Origin: Porogramme epimiltina
Taxonomy: Eukaryota > Basidiomycota > Agaricomycetes > Polyporales > Polyporaceae
DNA: 64,000 bases
Reading direction: 5' to 3'
NCBI GenBank assembly: GCA_900155495.1
Contig: FTLJ01000163.1
Location: 1-64,000 of the forward strand
The position numbers and the translations under genes are program-made. Every line of letters starts with the position of its first letter. Within the stretch, counting starts at the first letter, position 1. Below the pieces are notes generated by a model. The model did not search any database, was not told the DNA's origin, and was given only the letters and a program-made list of their open reading frames with translations. Positions 45,915-58,455 of the stretch are shown here, one piece after another.

Positions 45915-47890
45915 ATGGGCAAGCTTCAGTCTTTCTCCGCCCTAATCGCTCTTAGTCTCTCCTACGTTCCTGTCTTCGCTGCGATCGGTCCCATTGCGGA
46001 CATGACAATCTCTAACGGAGATGTCACTCCTGATGGGTTCACTCGTGCGGCGGTTTTGGTGAACGGGCAGGTCCCCGGTCCGCTCGTCACCGGCAACAAG
46101 GTATGGTTTACTTTAAACACGAAGCGAATATTCGCTTACCTTATGGGGGATGTACAGGGAGACAACTTCCAGCTGAATGTCATCGACAGCCTCACTAATG
46201 AAACCATGCTTACGGCCACCACCGTCGTATGTACCTACTCAATCGTCTTGAGCATTGGATGCTCATCAGTGTGGCGCCTCTTAGCATTGGCACGGATTGT
46301 TCCAAGCCGGCACCAACTGGGCAGATGGCCCCGCGTTCGTCAACCAGTGCCCAATTTCGGCCGACAACTCCTTCCTCTACGACTTCACGGCTACGGACCA
46401 GGCCGGCACGTTCTGGTACCACAGCCACTTGTCGACCCAGTACTGCGACGGCCTCCGCGGCCCGATGGTTATCTACGACCCCGATGACCCGTACCTCGAC
46501 GACTACGACGTCGATGATGGTGAGTCTCAATTACCCTTTTCTGGTCCACATCTTTCTGACGATGAGATCACAGAGAGCACTGTCATTACCCTCATGGACT
46601 GGTACCACACCGCCGCTGCTCTTGGTGCCCGCTTCCCGTGAGTAATCGCTCGCTGCCCGGCCTCGCGGGTTTCACTAAAGCTATCCCAAAGTACTTCGTC
46701 GGACTCGACGCTCATCAACGGCAAGGGCCGCACTACGAGCGACGATGGCGCCGATGCTGAGCTCACGGTCTTCAACGTTACGCAAGGCAGCCGCTACCGC
46801 TTCCGCCTCGTCTCCATGTCTTGCGACCCCAACCACGTCTTCTCCATCGACGGCCACAACATGACCGTCATTGAGGTCGACAGCGTCAACCACGAGCCTG
46901 TTGTCGTCGACTCGATCCAGATCTATGCCGGCCAGCGTTACTCGTTCATCGTACGTCTACATACAGCGCAGTTCGCGAGATGGCGAGAGCTCACAGTGGA
47001 CCGCGCCTACAGCTCAACGCCACCGCCGACATCGACAACTACTGGATCCGCGCCGTCCCCAACACCGGTACTACCTCGACTGACGGCGGTGTCAACTCGG
47101 CCATCCTCCGCTACTCCGGTGCCGCCGAGATCGAGCCCACGACGAACGCGACGACCAGCGTGCTTGCGCTGAACGAGACCGACCTCATCCCGCTCGAGGA
47201 CCTCACCCCGCCCGGCACGGCGGAGTCGGGTGGCGTCGACTACGCGCTCAACCTGGACTTCACCTTCGACGGCACGGACTTCTACATCAACGGCGACACC
47301 TTCACGTCCCCGACTGTCCCTGTTCTGCTCCAGATCCTCAGCGGCTCGCTCACGGCTTCCGAGCTCCTCCCCAACGGCAGCGTCTACACCCTCCCCGCCA
47401 ACTCGTCCATCGAGATCTCGTTCCCCATGAACGCTAACGCGCCCGGCCAGCCCCACCCCTTCCACTTGCACGGTGTAAGCACCCATCTCCTCAACCTCCC
47501 CCTTCGGGCTGTTCGCTGAATGGCTTTTCTTTTGTAGCACAAGTTCTGGGTCGTGCGCAGCGCCGGCAGCGACACCTACAACTACGTCAACCCGCCTCAG
47601 CGCGACGTCGTCTCCACCGGCACGACTGGCGACAACGTCACCATCCGCTTCCAGACCGACAACCCCGGCCCGTGGTTCCTCCACTGCCACATCGACTTCC
47701 ATCTCGAGGCCGGGTTCGCCATCGTTCTTGCTGAGGATACCGCTGATGTGTCGACGTACAACACGCCTTCCAGTAAGTCCCGCTCTCCCCAGCATCCCTT
47801 CGGGGCTCAGACGCTGACCACGCCCGTCACACAGCTGCTTGGGACGACCTGTGCGCGACGTACAACACGACATACAACATCACGTCCTAA
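45915..47890 (+). CDS. lcc: Laccase (multicopper oxidase, EC 1.10.3.2)
   Basis: Eight exons (45915-46100, 46158-46226, 46285-46519, 46574-46637, 46692-46950, 47013-47474, 47538-47772, 47835-47890) total 1566 nt, giving 521 aa. The N-terminus carries a signal peptide ([20 protein letters not shown]...). All four copper loops are intact: [47 protein letters not shown] and [20 protein letters not shown]. Ten residues after the type-1 copper cysteine the axial residue is Phe, as in high-redox polypore laccases. Several N-glycosylation sequons occur (NET, NVT, NAT, NGS, NIT). Laccase couples four one-electron oxidations of phenols to reduction of O2 to water and acts outside the cell in lignin modification, pigment and detoxification. 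The protein closely resembles Trametes/Polyporus-type laccases. Confidence 0.97.
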
Positions 47891-50293
47891 GCGTGACCAT
47901 CGCACACGAAGCACAAGACGCTGGAATTGGAGGGGTCTCTTTACATTGCAGGAATTTTTGGACACGGAATCAATCACGTCCTACTGTACTACTTTTGCAT
48001 CGCTTATTCGTCTCTACACACGCGCTTTCCTTACTACGGATTCTCTCATTGTCACTTCGCGGCAGTAATGAACTAAAATAATCTGTTGGTGCTACTATCT
48101 GCTTTGCGTGCGGTGTGTTGCCTTTGGCTCGAAATTGGGGATGCGTCAAAATACGGTCTTCTGAAAGACAAATAATAGGGGACGTGATCCGAGTGTTTGT
48201 CTAGTGACGTCATGCAATGGACGAGCCCCCAGCTTGATCTCGGCACGCGGTTATCCGAGGGTCGCGGCTCGCGACACGCGCCCCAACACCCTTGCGGGAT
48301 GACAGGCATTACGTACACGACCCTGCCTTCAAGCCACAACCACCTCTCCGCTTGTGCTCTTTCCCGTGCTCCGTGCTCCCCCCCTTTGGCCCTCTGTTCG
48401 GCTCCTTCTTCTGTCCCCACCGGACAAAACACGTCATTCGGCAATGTCTGGGCCTGTCAGCCGTCTACAAAGACACTCAAGGCAAACTGTTTGACGTCAA
48501 ACATGAAGGATCCGTGGAGCCGCTATGGGTGTCGAGAAAGTTCTAATGAAGGCATCGTACTCTGACAAACGGTCGTCTGCAAGCTGGAAATGCTACCCGG
48601 GGGAGGCAACTCGCTGACGCCGGCTGTCATCTTCATTGTGTGTACATTATGCTGGTCTTATTCCATGCCTTCAAGGTTGACGACTACTTCAGGCATGCCG
48701 ACGGGAACCACGACGCCATCCCCTTGTGATAAGATCGCGAAACCAGTGTCAAGACCGCCAACCTACAACTGGGAGAGACGATATGGACGGTTGGGTTGGG
48801 CTTTCGGAACATGTCCTGAGGGTGAGTGTATCCCCGAGAGCGCATCTTCCGACTATCTCTTGAGTCTTCACCCCCATCCCCCTGAACCGAAGCATTTTGT
48901 GTGTGGGGAGGGGGTGCAAAGTCTCACCTCACCCGTTCTATATCCATGTACCTCGTATGAATGAGCATATGCATCACGATATACACATGTTTGAACTTTA
49001 CGAATATGCCGGTTGTCTTTGCTCACCGCGTTCGCTCGCCCACGTCATATTCGTCTGCGCCTCTGCATCCCCCTCGGACCCCCCATGAGCGTGGCTAACG
49101 GCCCACGTTCACTTCAGACGCCTTCGCGGACTCCATACCTCTTCGCGGAGTCCGATGAGATCGTAATCGGGACAACGTGTAGTGATGGGACCGCCAACAG
49201 GACATCAACAACGTGGGTCGCTTACGCGACGGGCATGAATAGACGGTCAATGCTTCACCAGACGCGCCTTCAAAGTCGTCGCAGGATACGCGTATACGTT
49301 GCACAGTACATCCAGCGGTTCTATCGCCAGCTGACGTCGCTACCAGTGGCGGTACGACGGGGACGGAGACCTCTACGCTCAGGCGTTTCCCGTTGCTAAT
49401 CAAGGCCCGTTTGAGTGAGTGAACGGATTGTCTTGTTTGCCAACATTCTCTGACAGGCTGCTTTGGTCGGAAAGATGTACAAGCGCGGACAGATGGCTAA
49501 GCAAGGACAGATGCCACAGCGGTGCCGATGAAGGGGAAGTCTTTGCTGCGGTACCGCAGACGTTTGCCTGACAGGTTCAGGCACGGTGAAGACAATGTCG
49601 AGGACATGGAAAGCTTAATTCTGTTATTGTCCCAAGGAATTGTCGTCAGAGGGGGCCGCTGGTTGTCACCTAAGGGAAGAGCTTGATGGCGCCGTACGAG
49701 TGGATCTACGATTCCTAGGTGAAACCCCCAGACTCTTCACTGTCGGGACGACACTGACTCTCGCGGCCAGCCGTCTATCCTTCTCAATAGTCCGGGTGTC
49801 AGCCCGAGCCAGGTCGAGGCGGCTCGGGCGGGGGGAGACAAATGGGACGGCCCTGGCCCGGGCCTGAACGGGTTGCCCGCACCGAGACGCTCGAGCGGCC
49901 CTCCAAATGCCCAACTCGCACGGAGACGCCCGCCATGTCTCAGCGGCGCATCATAATGGGAGGGCGTCGCTTTGGCCCCCTGAGCCGAATAGCCTCCCCC
50001 AGACATAGGGGCGGCGAGTGGCGCGCCTGCCAAATTAGGTGCGGGGCGGCGACCGACCTCTCCCCCGCCCTGGCTGTGCAGGCCGACTGGCCGTATTTTC
50101 TTTGTCGGCGCACAGGGAGATGTGGCAGATCAAAGCGTCGCTGGCGGCGCACCCGTCCGTGCCGCTGGAATATAAATACGCAGCCAAGATGAGGTGGTTT
50201 CGGTGCTTCTCATTCCCGCCCCCAACCCCCAAGTCCGTTCCCGCTACCGTCGCCTCACCTCACGCTCCCCAAGTTCCTAGCCCTTAATCCGGA
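47891..50293. other. Intergenic region, 2.4 kb
   Basis: No gene is recognised. Short frames of 60-140 codons occur on both strands, with no domain. A GC-rich stretch about 49.8-50.1 kb probably forms the promoter side of the next gene, with a TATAAAT at about 50170. Confidence 0.4.
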
Positions 50294-52240
50294 ATGGATT
50301 TCCAAGCCATTGACGAGGAGTGAGTTGAGCCGGCCATTTTCCTTGTACTCGACTGACCAAGCTCCGCCCTAGTGCCCTTATCAGCTCATTCGTCAAAGAC
50401 GAGTACCAGTACCAGTACGAGTCAGACATCGCGGCAGGACCGTCGCACCACGACTTCGATACTACATTCTCATTACCCGGAGATGGTGCCTTCCCAGAGC
50501 AATATCCGTATGTCATCGTGCACTCGTCCTCTTGACTTGTCATCTCATTCTCTTGCAGGCTGCAGGACGCGGGTATTAATCCGGCGGCAATGGAACAATA
50601 TTACCAGGTGGAGGCGACCACCGACAACACCGTGGTCGATCCGCGGATGCCTTACTGGAACGGCCCTGTTATGGGCAGCGAGGCCCTCCCTCCCCCACAG
50701 ACCATGGTGGGGGGCGCATACTTCGGCGCATTCTCAATGTTGCCCAGCGGGCAACAGCCATACAGTGGCCTCCAGCAGGCCCATCCTACCATGATGGCAC
50801 CGCAAGGGTGGCATCCGGGCGTTGGGTGAGAGCAGCTTCACAGTCTCCGAGATAACATGAGTAACACCGAAACCACAGATCTTACCCTTCGAACCACATG
50901 GTTGTGTATGTCCCCGAAGATGTCGGCACGTACATCACCCCTCAGCCTGAGTAAGTCGCGACACCTGTCAACTGCTGTAGGGCGCAGCTCACGTTCGGCT
51001 CAGGCCCGCGGTGGCGTACGCGCCGTTTCACCACCAGAGGTTGCTCGTGGCTCCTCAGCAACACACTGGATGCGGTCCCTGCGCGCTCTCGTGGAACATG
51101 GCCCTCGCCTACCCGCAAGCCCCCCATGTCCACCAGCCTGTCCAAGCCGTCCAGCCCAGTGCCCTTCAACTCAACGAGGACTTCGGCCCGTGGGCGAACA
51201 CGTACGCACAGGAGCCGCTCGCGAGGCCGCTCAGCGAGCCTCCCTCCGACATGTCCACCCCCTACCTGTCTCCGTCCGACGACGACTTCCCGTACGACGC
51301 GTTCCCGTCCGACTTGTCTTCGACCTGCTCCTCCCCCCTCTGCTCTTTGACCCCCTCGCCGGAGCCCGAGCCCGAGCCGCGTCCGGCCAAGAAGACGCGC
51401 GGCACGGCGAGCAAGGCGAAGCAGAGCAAGCAGAAGAAGGGCAAGGGCAAGAAGGGCAGGGGCAAGGGCACCAAGGCCAAGAAGACGGAGGAGGCTCTCA
51501 AGGCGAAGGCGCTCAAGGCGAAGGAGGACAAGACGCTGGGGAGGGCTATCACGAAGGCCTACAAGGTCCGCCCCTCTTTCGCACGGAAGCCCCTGGGCGA
51601 CGAGGAGTTCGTGGTGCCCGATCCCGGAGACGGGTTTGTGTGGACGACCGACCACGGGCCCGCGAAGCTGTACAACTCCACAAGGCCCCTCCCCAACGGG
51701 GACCAGATATGGGGGCACAACAAGGTTGACAGGGAGAACCTCACCTGGAATGACAAGAAGATCCCTGCGAACATCCCGATGAGGGACTTAGTCGCTTACA
51801 TCTACGCGTTCCTCAGGACCCCCGGAGATGGCCTGTGTCGCTTGAACGGATGCAACCAGCCCTACCATAGCAAGAAAGAGCGGTCCTCGTTTAACCTCTT
51901 CAAGCATCACCTCGACAGCGAGATGCACTTCGGCCTTGTCCTCCAGTGCTTGCGCTGCGGGTATGCGGCGCGCCGGGATCACTGGACCGGCAAGAACCGC
52001 GGCCACACGGAGAACTGCCGTACGGGGTTGCGGAGCCCCAACTTTAAGCGGTGGAACAAGCTGAGCCCGGAGGTGAAGGCGAAGTTCTGGAACGCGAACG
52101 TGGACAGGTACGAGGCGCGCCGCGCGCAGGGTGACATCTTCGTCCACGAGTGGGAGACCGACCTCCCCGAGGGCTTGATCCCCGAGGTCGACAAGGAGGA
52201 GGACTCTGACGCCGACGTCAAGGTGGAGGACGAGGAGTAG
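50294..52240 (+). CDS. Candidate nuclear regulator with C-terminal Cys/His zinc-finger-like region
   Basis: Starts at ATG 50294 (MDFQAIDE), with short exons to about 50950 and one long exon to the stop at 52240. The N-terminal half is Gln/Pro/Tyr-rich and low-complexity, like an activation domain (MEQYYQVEATTDNTVVDPRM; HQPVQAVQPSALQLNEDFGP). It is followed by PSPEPEPEPRPAKKTRG and a long Lys/Gly/Ala tract (about 51385-51540) that would act as a nuclear-localisation or nucleic-acid-binding region. The ordered C-terminal part has CRLNGCNQPYHSKKERSSFN with a following KHHLDSEMHF, then LQCLRCGYAARRDH and GHTENC, an arrangement of Cys and His pairs similar to C2H2-type fingers of fungal regulators. 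The extreme C-terminus is acidic. It is most likely a basidiomycete transcription factor, but DNA binding is inferred only from the Cys/His spacing. Confidence 0.7.
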
Positions 52241-52620
52241 TGAGGTAATACCAGCCGCAGTTTATGAAGGATGTAATATTAGGACTTGGACTCTCTCCCC
52301 TATTCGCCCTGTTCTCTGTACGCCAGTGCCCCCCTTTGTAGATACTGTACTTCTCCGGTCACCACCCTTATGCCCTCTAATGCCCTCCCATTTCACCATA
52401 TACCACCCCTCTCGTAACGGATGTACATATATGCTCTTTTGTACCATAACTTAATGTTGTCGTCCCGCCCGTAATCTATGTGTCGTTTTCTTGGAACGCT
52501 GTCTCGACATCTAGCTGGCAGAACTAAACGTCCAGGTAACACGGGCACTATATTGCAGAGTTGACGGAGACCGCAGTACTACAGGTACAAGCCCCGCACA
52601 GAGTTAGTCACCATACTAAC
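52241..52620. other. Short intergenic region between convergent genes
   Basis: 3' ends of the zinc-finger-like gene (+) and GH79 gene (-). Nothing else is seen. Confidence 0.4.
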
Positions 52621-54367
52621 TCAAAAGTTCAGCAAGACCGCCTCCGTCGAGTGGATGTCGAATCCCTGACTCAGCACCACGGTCTCCGTCACCACACTCC
52701 CCGCCGGCGACACGTCCGCGGTCTCGAAGCTCTGCCCCGCCCACGTCAGGTTCGCCGTGTCGTCCGCATGCTGAATCGCGAGCCGCCGCAGAGTGGCGCT
52801 GCCCGCCATGGTCCCGAAGCCGATGTGCACCGAGGGCCGCGTGCCCGTGCTCGACTGGAGCCACGCGCCGAGGTTGACGAACACCGCGCGCGCGAGCTTG
52901 CCGCCCTCGAACGCGGCGTAGGCCGTGACGTTCGCGTTGTTCACGGAGATCTCCGCAATCTGCGCGGTGCCCGTCTTGCCGATGAGCGTGTTGATGACGA
53001 GCCCGGAGTAGTAGGCGGGTTGGATGTGTGGAGGCGTCGGGGGGTTGACGGCGGAGCCGTCGATGATAGAGCGATTCAGGCTGATGGGTTGGATCTAGTT
53101 GTGGGAGGGTTGAGTGTGAGCACACTATACACGGCGAGCGACTGAGCTAGTACCCACCCAGTTGTATTTATATCCCACTCCTTCGTGGAAGAACGCCTCG
53201 CTGATGCCCAGCGTCGCGGCTTGGAGAGTGTAGTCGATCGCCCACAGAGAAATGCCGGCAGTGTTGCTCACGCCGGGGGCGCCGTGACACGCGATACTGT
53301 TAGTCTCGCTGCATGAGAAACGCCGTCCGTTAGCTCTGAGTACGCCAAGCACAATGACGTCATAGCCTCTCACCCGAGGATGTAAGGCATACCCTGCGTT
53401 TGCGTCGCCGCAATGTCCGCGTTGAAAATCGACAGGTTACCGCGAATCGACGGTTTGTTCATGAACGACACCAGGGGGAAGTTGCCCCCGTTACAGAACG
53501 CGGCCGAGTAGTGGTGCTGTGAAATCCTACGATCGCCGCGTCAGCTTTAGGTTCGCAACCGTTCGGACACGCGTCGACGTACACGGAGATAGCCTTTCCG
53601 GCGGTGCTGTTGAGAATGCCCCGGGAGAAGATCTGGCGCGGCGTGAAACCTTGGTTGGCAAACGCCGCGCCCTGGATAGACACGGGGCCATTGCGTCCAC
53701 TGATCCCGACGGCGGCCACGACCGCGCCCGCGATGTTCTCCCAGTCCGGTACATATTGGTCGACCGTCCAGTTGCTCGGCCGCAGCCCGTTGTTCTTGTA
53801 CAGATCTGCCTCGTTCCCGACCTCGATGCGGTCGAGGATGACGTTCGCGGCCTTGACGGCGGAGGACGCGAATGCTTTCATGATTGATTTCGCCATGTTG
53901 ACTGCATTCGTCGCGTTGTCCGCACCAAAGTTGACACCCCAGACCATGTGTGTGCCCGAGGGGAGGAAGCGCGAGAGGGCATAGTACTCGTCGCCGACGG
54001 TGATCTGCGTCGCCTCGGGGAAGGGCGTGATCGTGTTTGGGGGTGGGAACAAGTCCTCGTTAATGGTAACCGTGGGGGACCAAAAAGAGTGGTCTTCTGA
54101 GTCCGCGCCGACGCGGATCTTGGGCGGGGTGCCGGTGAGGGCAGCGAAGTTGGACAGCGCAGCGTTGGTGAACTCGTTGGGGGAGTCGGTGCCGACCCAG
54201 TCCGGCCAGCGGTCTTGCTCGATGGAAAACGAGACGAGGGTCGACGCGAGATTTTGTGCGCCGGAGGGGGGAGTGAGCGGGACTGTGACGTCCACCGCCG
54301 CGACGGAATGCGCCACGATGGCGACCGCGACGGCGGCGGTGAGGAGTTGCGAAAATGGTCGGGTCAT
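52621..54367 (-). CDS. Glycoside hydrolase family 79 beta-glucuronidase, secreted
   Basis: Minus-strand gene from ATG 54367 to stop 52621-52623 with introns near 53528-53595, 53315-53372 and 53097-53154. The signal peptide is MTRPFSQLLTAAVAVAIVAH. Landmarks: SFSIEQDRWPDWVGTDSPN, GTPPKIRVGADSEDHSFW, acid/base Glu in RIEVGNEADLY, then after an intron HHYSAAFCNGGNFPLVSFMN and, across the next intron, the probable nucleophile in GETNSIACHGAPG. The C-terminal beta domain (YYSGLVINTLIGKTGTAQIA, NANVTAYAAFEGGKLARAVF) is complete, ending ...STEAVLLNF. GH79 enzymes of wood-decay fungi remove glucuronic or 4-O-methyl-glucuronic acid from arabinogalactan or related side chains. All conserved residues I can recognise are present. 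A TATATA at 54425-54430 lies ~58 bp upstream of the ATG. Confidence 0.93.
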
Positions 54368-55760
54368 AGTGACGGGAGAGCCAGGTCAGAGAGGCCAGTA
54401 GGCCAGTTCCAAATGATGGGGCATTATATAGGCGTCGCAGGTGAAGCGGGGAGGGGGAAGCGTGACACAGGTCGAGGGCAGCGGAGTGCTCGGCATGGGA
54501 AGCGAACAAATGCGTGAAGGAGCAGGTGTCCTCCACCGCGCGCCCGCCGTCATTCATTCGTGCGAGGATTACGGTCGAGAATGGAAGGACCCGACTTAGC
54601 CCCTCCTGGCACAACATTCGGTAGGGGCTCAAAATAGCGCCCTCCATGTGTCTTCTTGTGTTGCAGATGGCAGAGAAGGCTGTAAAGGGGACTATACGGG
54701 AGTATCGCAAGCACCTGCGAGGCACAGATGGCAACACTCGTGCCGTTGGGCGGATGAGCTGTCGCGCAAGCATTTGACCGAGGACGTATTGCGGGGGGTG
54801 CACTCATACGGGAGTACAAGTGGAGTTTCTGTCACGGGCATAGCGCCAGCACGACCGGGAGTGAGCGCCACACAAACGCCTGGCTATGGTGCATTGCAAG
54901 AGTGCTCACCCAGCCGCGACTCGGTCATCACAGATTGAGGCTCTGCCCCTCTAGTGGGCTGTACACCCTTCAGACGTCCTCTTTCATTGTGGAAGACACA
55001 ATGTAGACACATACGACCACCTGCACGAGCACGAGCGCGATTTTGTCCACAAAAGGCATCTTCTCTTCTGTTCCTGCGGTCTCTACATCAGAACGTTACC
55101 ATTTTGACCGACTCGGCGGAACGGACATCACCTCATTATTGCCCTGCAGCTCGCCTTCTCTGTCCAAAAACGTGCGGACTTCGGGTCTGGGCAAAAGCTA
55201 ACTATAACTCGGTGCCTAGGGGGTGGACGTTGGCGGTGCCGCGAAGCCATGCGCCTACTGAAACCGATGGGAGCAACTTGAGGAAAATGGCAGCGCGGTG
55301 GGGGCATGCTCAGAGCACGAGGTCTCCGGACGTCGCTGCAGTCCACACACCTGGGTGGGCAGACGGACATGAGACACAGATATCTGGCGAAATACGCATC
55401 TAATAGACGCACCAGCGACAGGTGTCTCGTAATGGGCATCACAGGACTTCACGCAATAACCATGAGGCTTGAGGCGTCCACCTTCGGGGGCGCGACCATG
55501 TTCCAGCCACGGGGGGCATCACTGGTGTCATGGGTTGAATGCAAACAACAGTGGCATGTCATTGAGTATACCGTCAGCCGTGGGGTGCAGTGATAGTGGA
55601 AGGCAAGCTCGATCCGGAGCTCTTTCCCCGCCTAGGATAGTAACGAGCGAGGACGTGACTAGATCACATGACTGTGACTGTGTCACACTCAATATGCTGG
55701 CCCGCCCCGGCAGCAGCCACCTCAACTCAAAGCTCAAGCGGCACCCCCTCATCAACCGCC
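54368..55760. other. Intergenic region
   Basis: Promoter of the GH79 gene on the left (TATATA at 54425-54430) and upstream region of the bL33m gene on the right. Frames of 60-150 codons occur, none with a domain. Confidence 0.45.
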
Positions 55761-56054
55761 ATGGCGGCCAAGTCAAAAGCAAGGTGAGGAACCTCTTATT
55801 TACACACATATACGACATACGCTGACGGAAGCACACAGGACGCTCATTGTCCGTATGATCTCCACCGCCCAGACGGGTTATTTCTATACGACGCAGAGGT
55901 TGCGCCTGGGGCCAAGGTTGGCAGCGGTCAAGTACGACCCTCGAGGTACGTCCTATATGTCATTGGATCCGCTCTGGTGTCTGATATCCCCCTTTGCACT
56001 GCAGTAAAGAGCAGGGTGCTGTTCGTGGAGAGTAAGAAGACGGCCAAGAAATAG
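55761..56054 (+). CDS. MRPL39: Mitochondrial ribosomal protein bL33m
   Basis: Three small exons, 55761-55783, 55839-55945 and 56005-56054, splice to a 59 aa protein beginning MAAKSKARTLIVRMISTAQT, continuing GYFYTTQRLRLGPRLAAVKY and ending DPRVKSRVLFVESKKTAKK. This is the bL33 family signature (KTLIVK..STAGTGFFYTT, KYDP.VKRHVLF.E.K). In fungi bL33m is a component of the mitochondrial large ribosomal subunit; the basic, short product needs no long presequence. Both introns are GT-AG and keep the family sequence intact. No single frame shows it because of the tiny exons, so it is easily missed. Cysteine-free form, as usual for mitochondrial bL33. The symbol follows the yeast name for this protein. 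Confidence 0.92.
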
Positions 56055-56857
56055 ACTTTGCACGTTCTTCACCTCCTCAATTCATCCCATCCCAACTCTT
56101 AACCTGGCGGCCGGTCAACCTTACGCCTTCGCGGAGGATAATGGATATGTCTCGGTCGTGGGAGCAGCCTAGGGCTATTAGCTGTGATAGATAGGCGAGT
56201 TTCCTCGCCATTCCTGCTCTTCGTCGCTCTCGAGCCCTCCGACGCAATACTCCCCTATGCACGTTGTAATGCCGCACTGTACGCATACATGCTCCGGGTT
56301 CCTACCAGAACAGGTCTAGGGCCCGTATTAATATCAATCTCCCCTGCGCCCACCGAGCATTATTCCAACAATGCGATTCGTCACCTTTCCCCCGGGCTGT
56401 ACTCGTATGCCGTATATGATTATTGGAGCAAAACGCACGCGACAGTCAGTAGTTGAGAGGTATATACTAGAAATGACCGAGGAGCCTTTCTGATTACACT
56501 GGACTGGAGCGCAGCCGTATATAATATTTGAGAGACAGGTACAGATGTACAGTATAGATATGTGCACATGCAGTATCTACTACAGACAGTAAAACACGAT
56601 TGCAATGTTGCGAAACTTGGAGCAGGCGATATCATGCTGGGTAATGCAGAACACGGGGCAAGGAAGATTGTATGCGACGGTGGAGGAGAGTTGCAGCACG
56701 GTGGGGGTGGTGAGGGGGACTATGTCGGTCGGCATTGGTATTGGAGGTGACGGGATGGGGAAGGAAGTCGGTTTGGAGGATGATACAGCTCTCGCGGCCC
56801 GCGCAGAACAGAAGCCAATATAACAGCGCTCACCAGGGTTCTCATTTTCTCTCTCCT
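56055..56857. other. Intergenic region between convergent genes
   Basis: 3' ends of bL33m (+) and the SH3 gene (-). Short frames only. Confidence 0.4.
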
Positions 56858-58455
56858 CTAGTCCGCCTCGATGAGCTCGAGGTAGCTCTCAGGCACAAGT
56901 GCGTGGCCGCCGCCCTCCTTCTCCACGACCGCCCAGCCAACGCCGCCGCCACGGCCGACGACGTGCACGACCTGCTCCTCCTCCAGCTTCATCTCCGCCG
57001 TGCCCTCGGGCTCGAACGCGTAGATCGCGCGGTACATTCCCGGCAGGAGCAGCTCCTCATCGCCGCCCTCCGTGTCCTCGTACCCGTCCTCGTCGTCCTC
57101 CTCGCCGCCCTGGTCCGCGAAATTCCGCTCGAAATCGGTCTGCGACGGCCCGCCCTGCTGCTGCTGCTGCTGCCCGGCGTCGCGGTTGAAGTGGCTGCTG
57201 AGCGTGTTCCAGCGGTAGGAGCCCCACGCGTCCGCGCCCTCGGGCTGCTCCTCGTCCTCGTCGTCCTGCGAGGACCCGAACGAGGACGCGGACGCGGCGG
57301 AGAGGGTGGACCAGCGTCTGCGGGGGCGGTTCGGGCGCGGCGCGTCCGGGCCCTTGCCCGCGTGCCGGTCGTCGGTCGGAGGGAACGCGAAGTCGCGGAT
57401 CTTGAACAGCAGGGAGCGGCGCTTGGGCTGCGCGGCGGTTGAAGCCGTAAGCGTTGCCGTAGACGATGACGAGGCCTCGGGCTCGTGTACGACCGACTGA
57501 ATAAGCGAGGACGCTTTCGACTGGCGGCGCGAGCGGGCGTAGGAGGAGTGCCGGGAGAGCGCGGCGGACGCCCGACGGGACACCGCGGGGCTTGGGGGCG
57601 CAGGGCGGGATGAGGTGAGCGAGTCGCGATTGTTGGTGCTCGCCTGTGAGGCCGCGAGGGCGGCCGCGGCCGCATTGAGGGAGACGGGGGCATCTGAATT
57701 GGGCGGGGGGTCGGGGACGGTGATTTGGGTCGTCGGCGTCTTCACCTGGAACACGGAGCCAGGGGTGGGGGTCGTGGGCGAGCCTGCTGTGGCTGTGGAC
57801 ACGGTCAAGGAAGGTTGTGTGGGGGGTAGGGGCGCCGAGGGCGGGACCGGGGATGCGGCGGTGGGGGTGGTTGCGCCGTCGACGAGAGTCATGGCTGGAT
57901 TGGCGAGGTCGGCGCGCTCGGTGTCGTCGCGCTCGCGTGGGGAGAGGAGGGATCGCGAGGACGATGGGCGCGATGCGAATTCGTGTGCGCCGAGGCGGGG
58001 CGGGGGGTAGAACGGGGAGCCTGGGGAGGGGAAAGGAGAGGTAGACGCTCTCTCTACCGGAAGGGCGAGGCGCAAATCTGGAATGCACACAGTCAGTCGG
58101 GGGTGGGTACGGGCGTAGCGGGACAATAAAATAAGCTCGGCCGCCCTCTGAGACGCAGGAGACGCGCACGCACCAGCACTCTCCTGGGTGACAACGGAGG
58201 CCATCGCTCGCTCCGAGGGCGGGTCGCTGCACCGTCGGCGTCGGGGGGTCGGGCTCGGGGGACGCGGGGGCTCGTCGTCGAGGTTGGCAATGAGGAGGGA
58301 TTTCACGAAATACCACGCGTACCCGAAAAAGAGATATGCCCAATTCACACTCCGAAGGGGCGTTTGCTATGGCAATATAGACTCAGAATCAGCATTTACG
58401 CGGCTCCAGGCATGATAAGCACCTTGTCTGTCAAATTCGACCACAAACTGCCCAT
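56858..58455 (-). CDS. SH3-domain protein with N-terminal membrane segment
   Basis: Starts with a tiny exon from ATG 58455 (MGSLWSNLTDK), which after a 52 bp intron joins in frame to QTPLRSVNWAYLFFGYAWYF and VKSLLIANLDDEPPRPP. The hydrophobic stretch is a likely membrane anchor or hairpin. A second intron (about 58078-58170) follows. The middle is Ser/Pro/Thr-rich, with a basic-Ser segment (SRRASAALSRHSSYARSRRQ), a KRRSLLFKIRDFAFPPTDD segment, and an acidic Gln-containing region (SSQDDEDEEQPEGADAWGSY). The last ~60 residues are an SH3 domain (MYRAIYAFEPEGTAEMKLEE, GGGVGWAVVEKEGGGHALVP, ESYLELIEAD) with ALYDFxP-like start and the usual WW/VP..YV pattern reduced to WA/VPESYL. Similar fungal SH3 proteins are cell-polarity or stress-signalling adaptors (Nbp2/Skb5-like), but this assignment is only by resemblance. 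The start ATG was chosen because the frame of exon 2 has a stop upstream. Confidence 0.78.
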
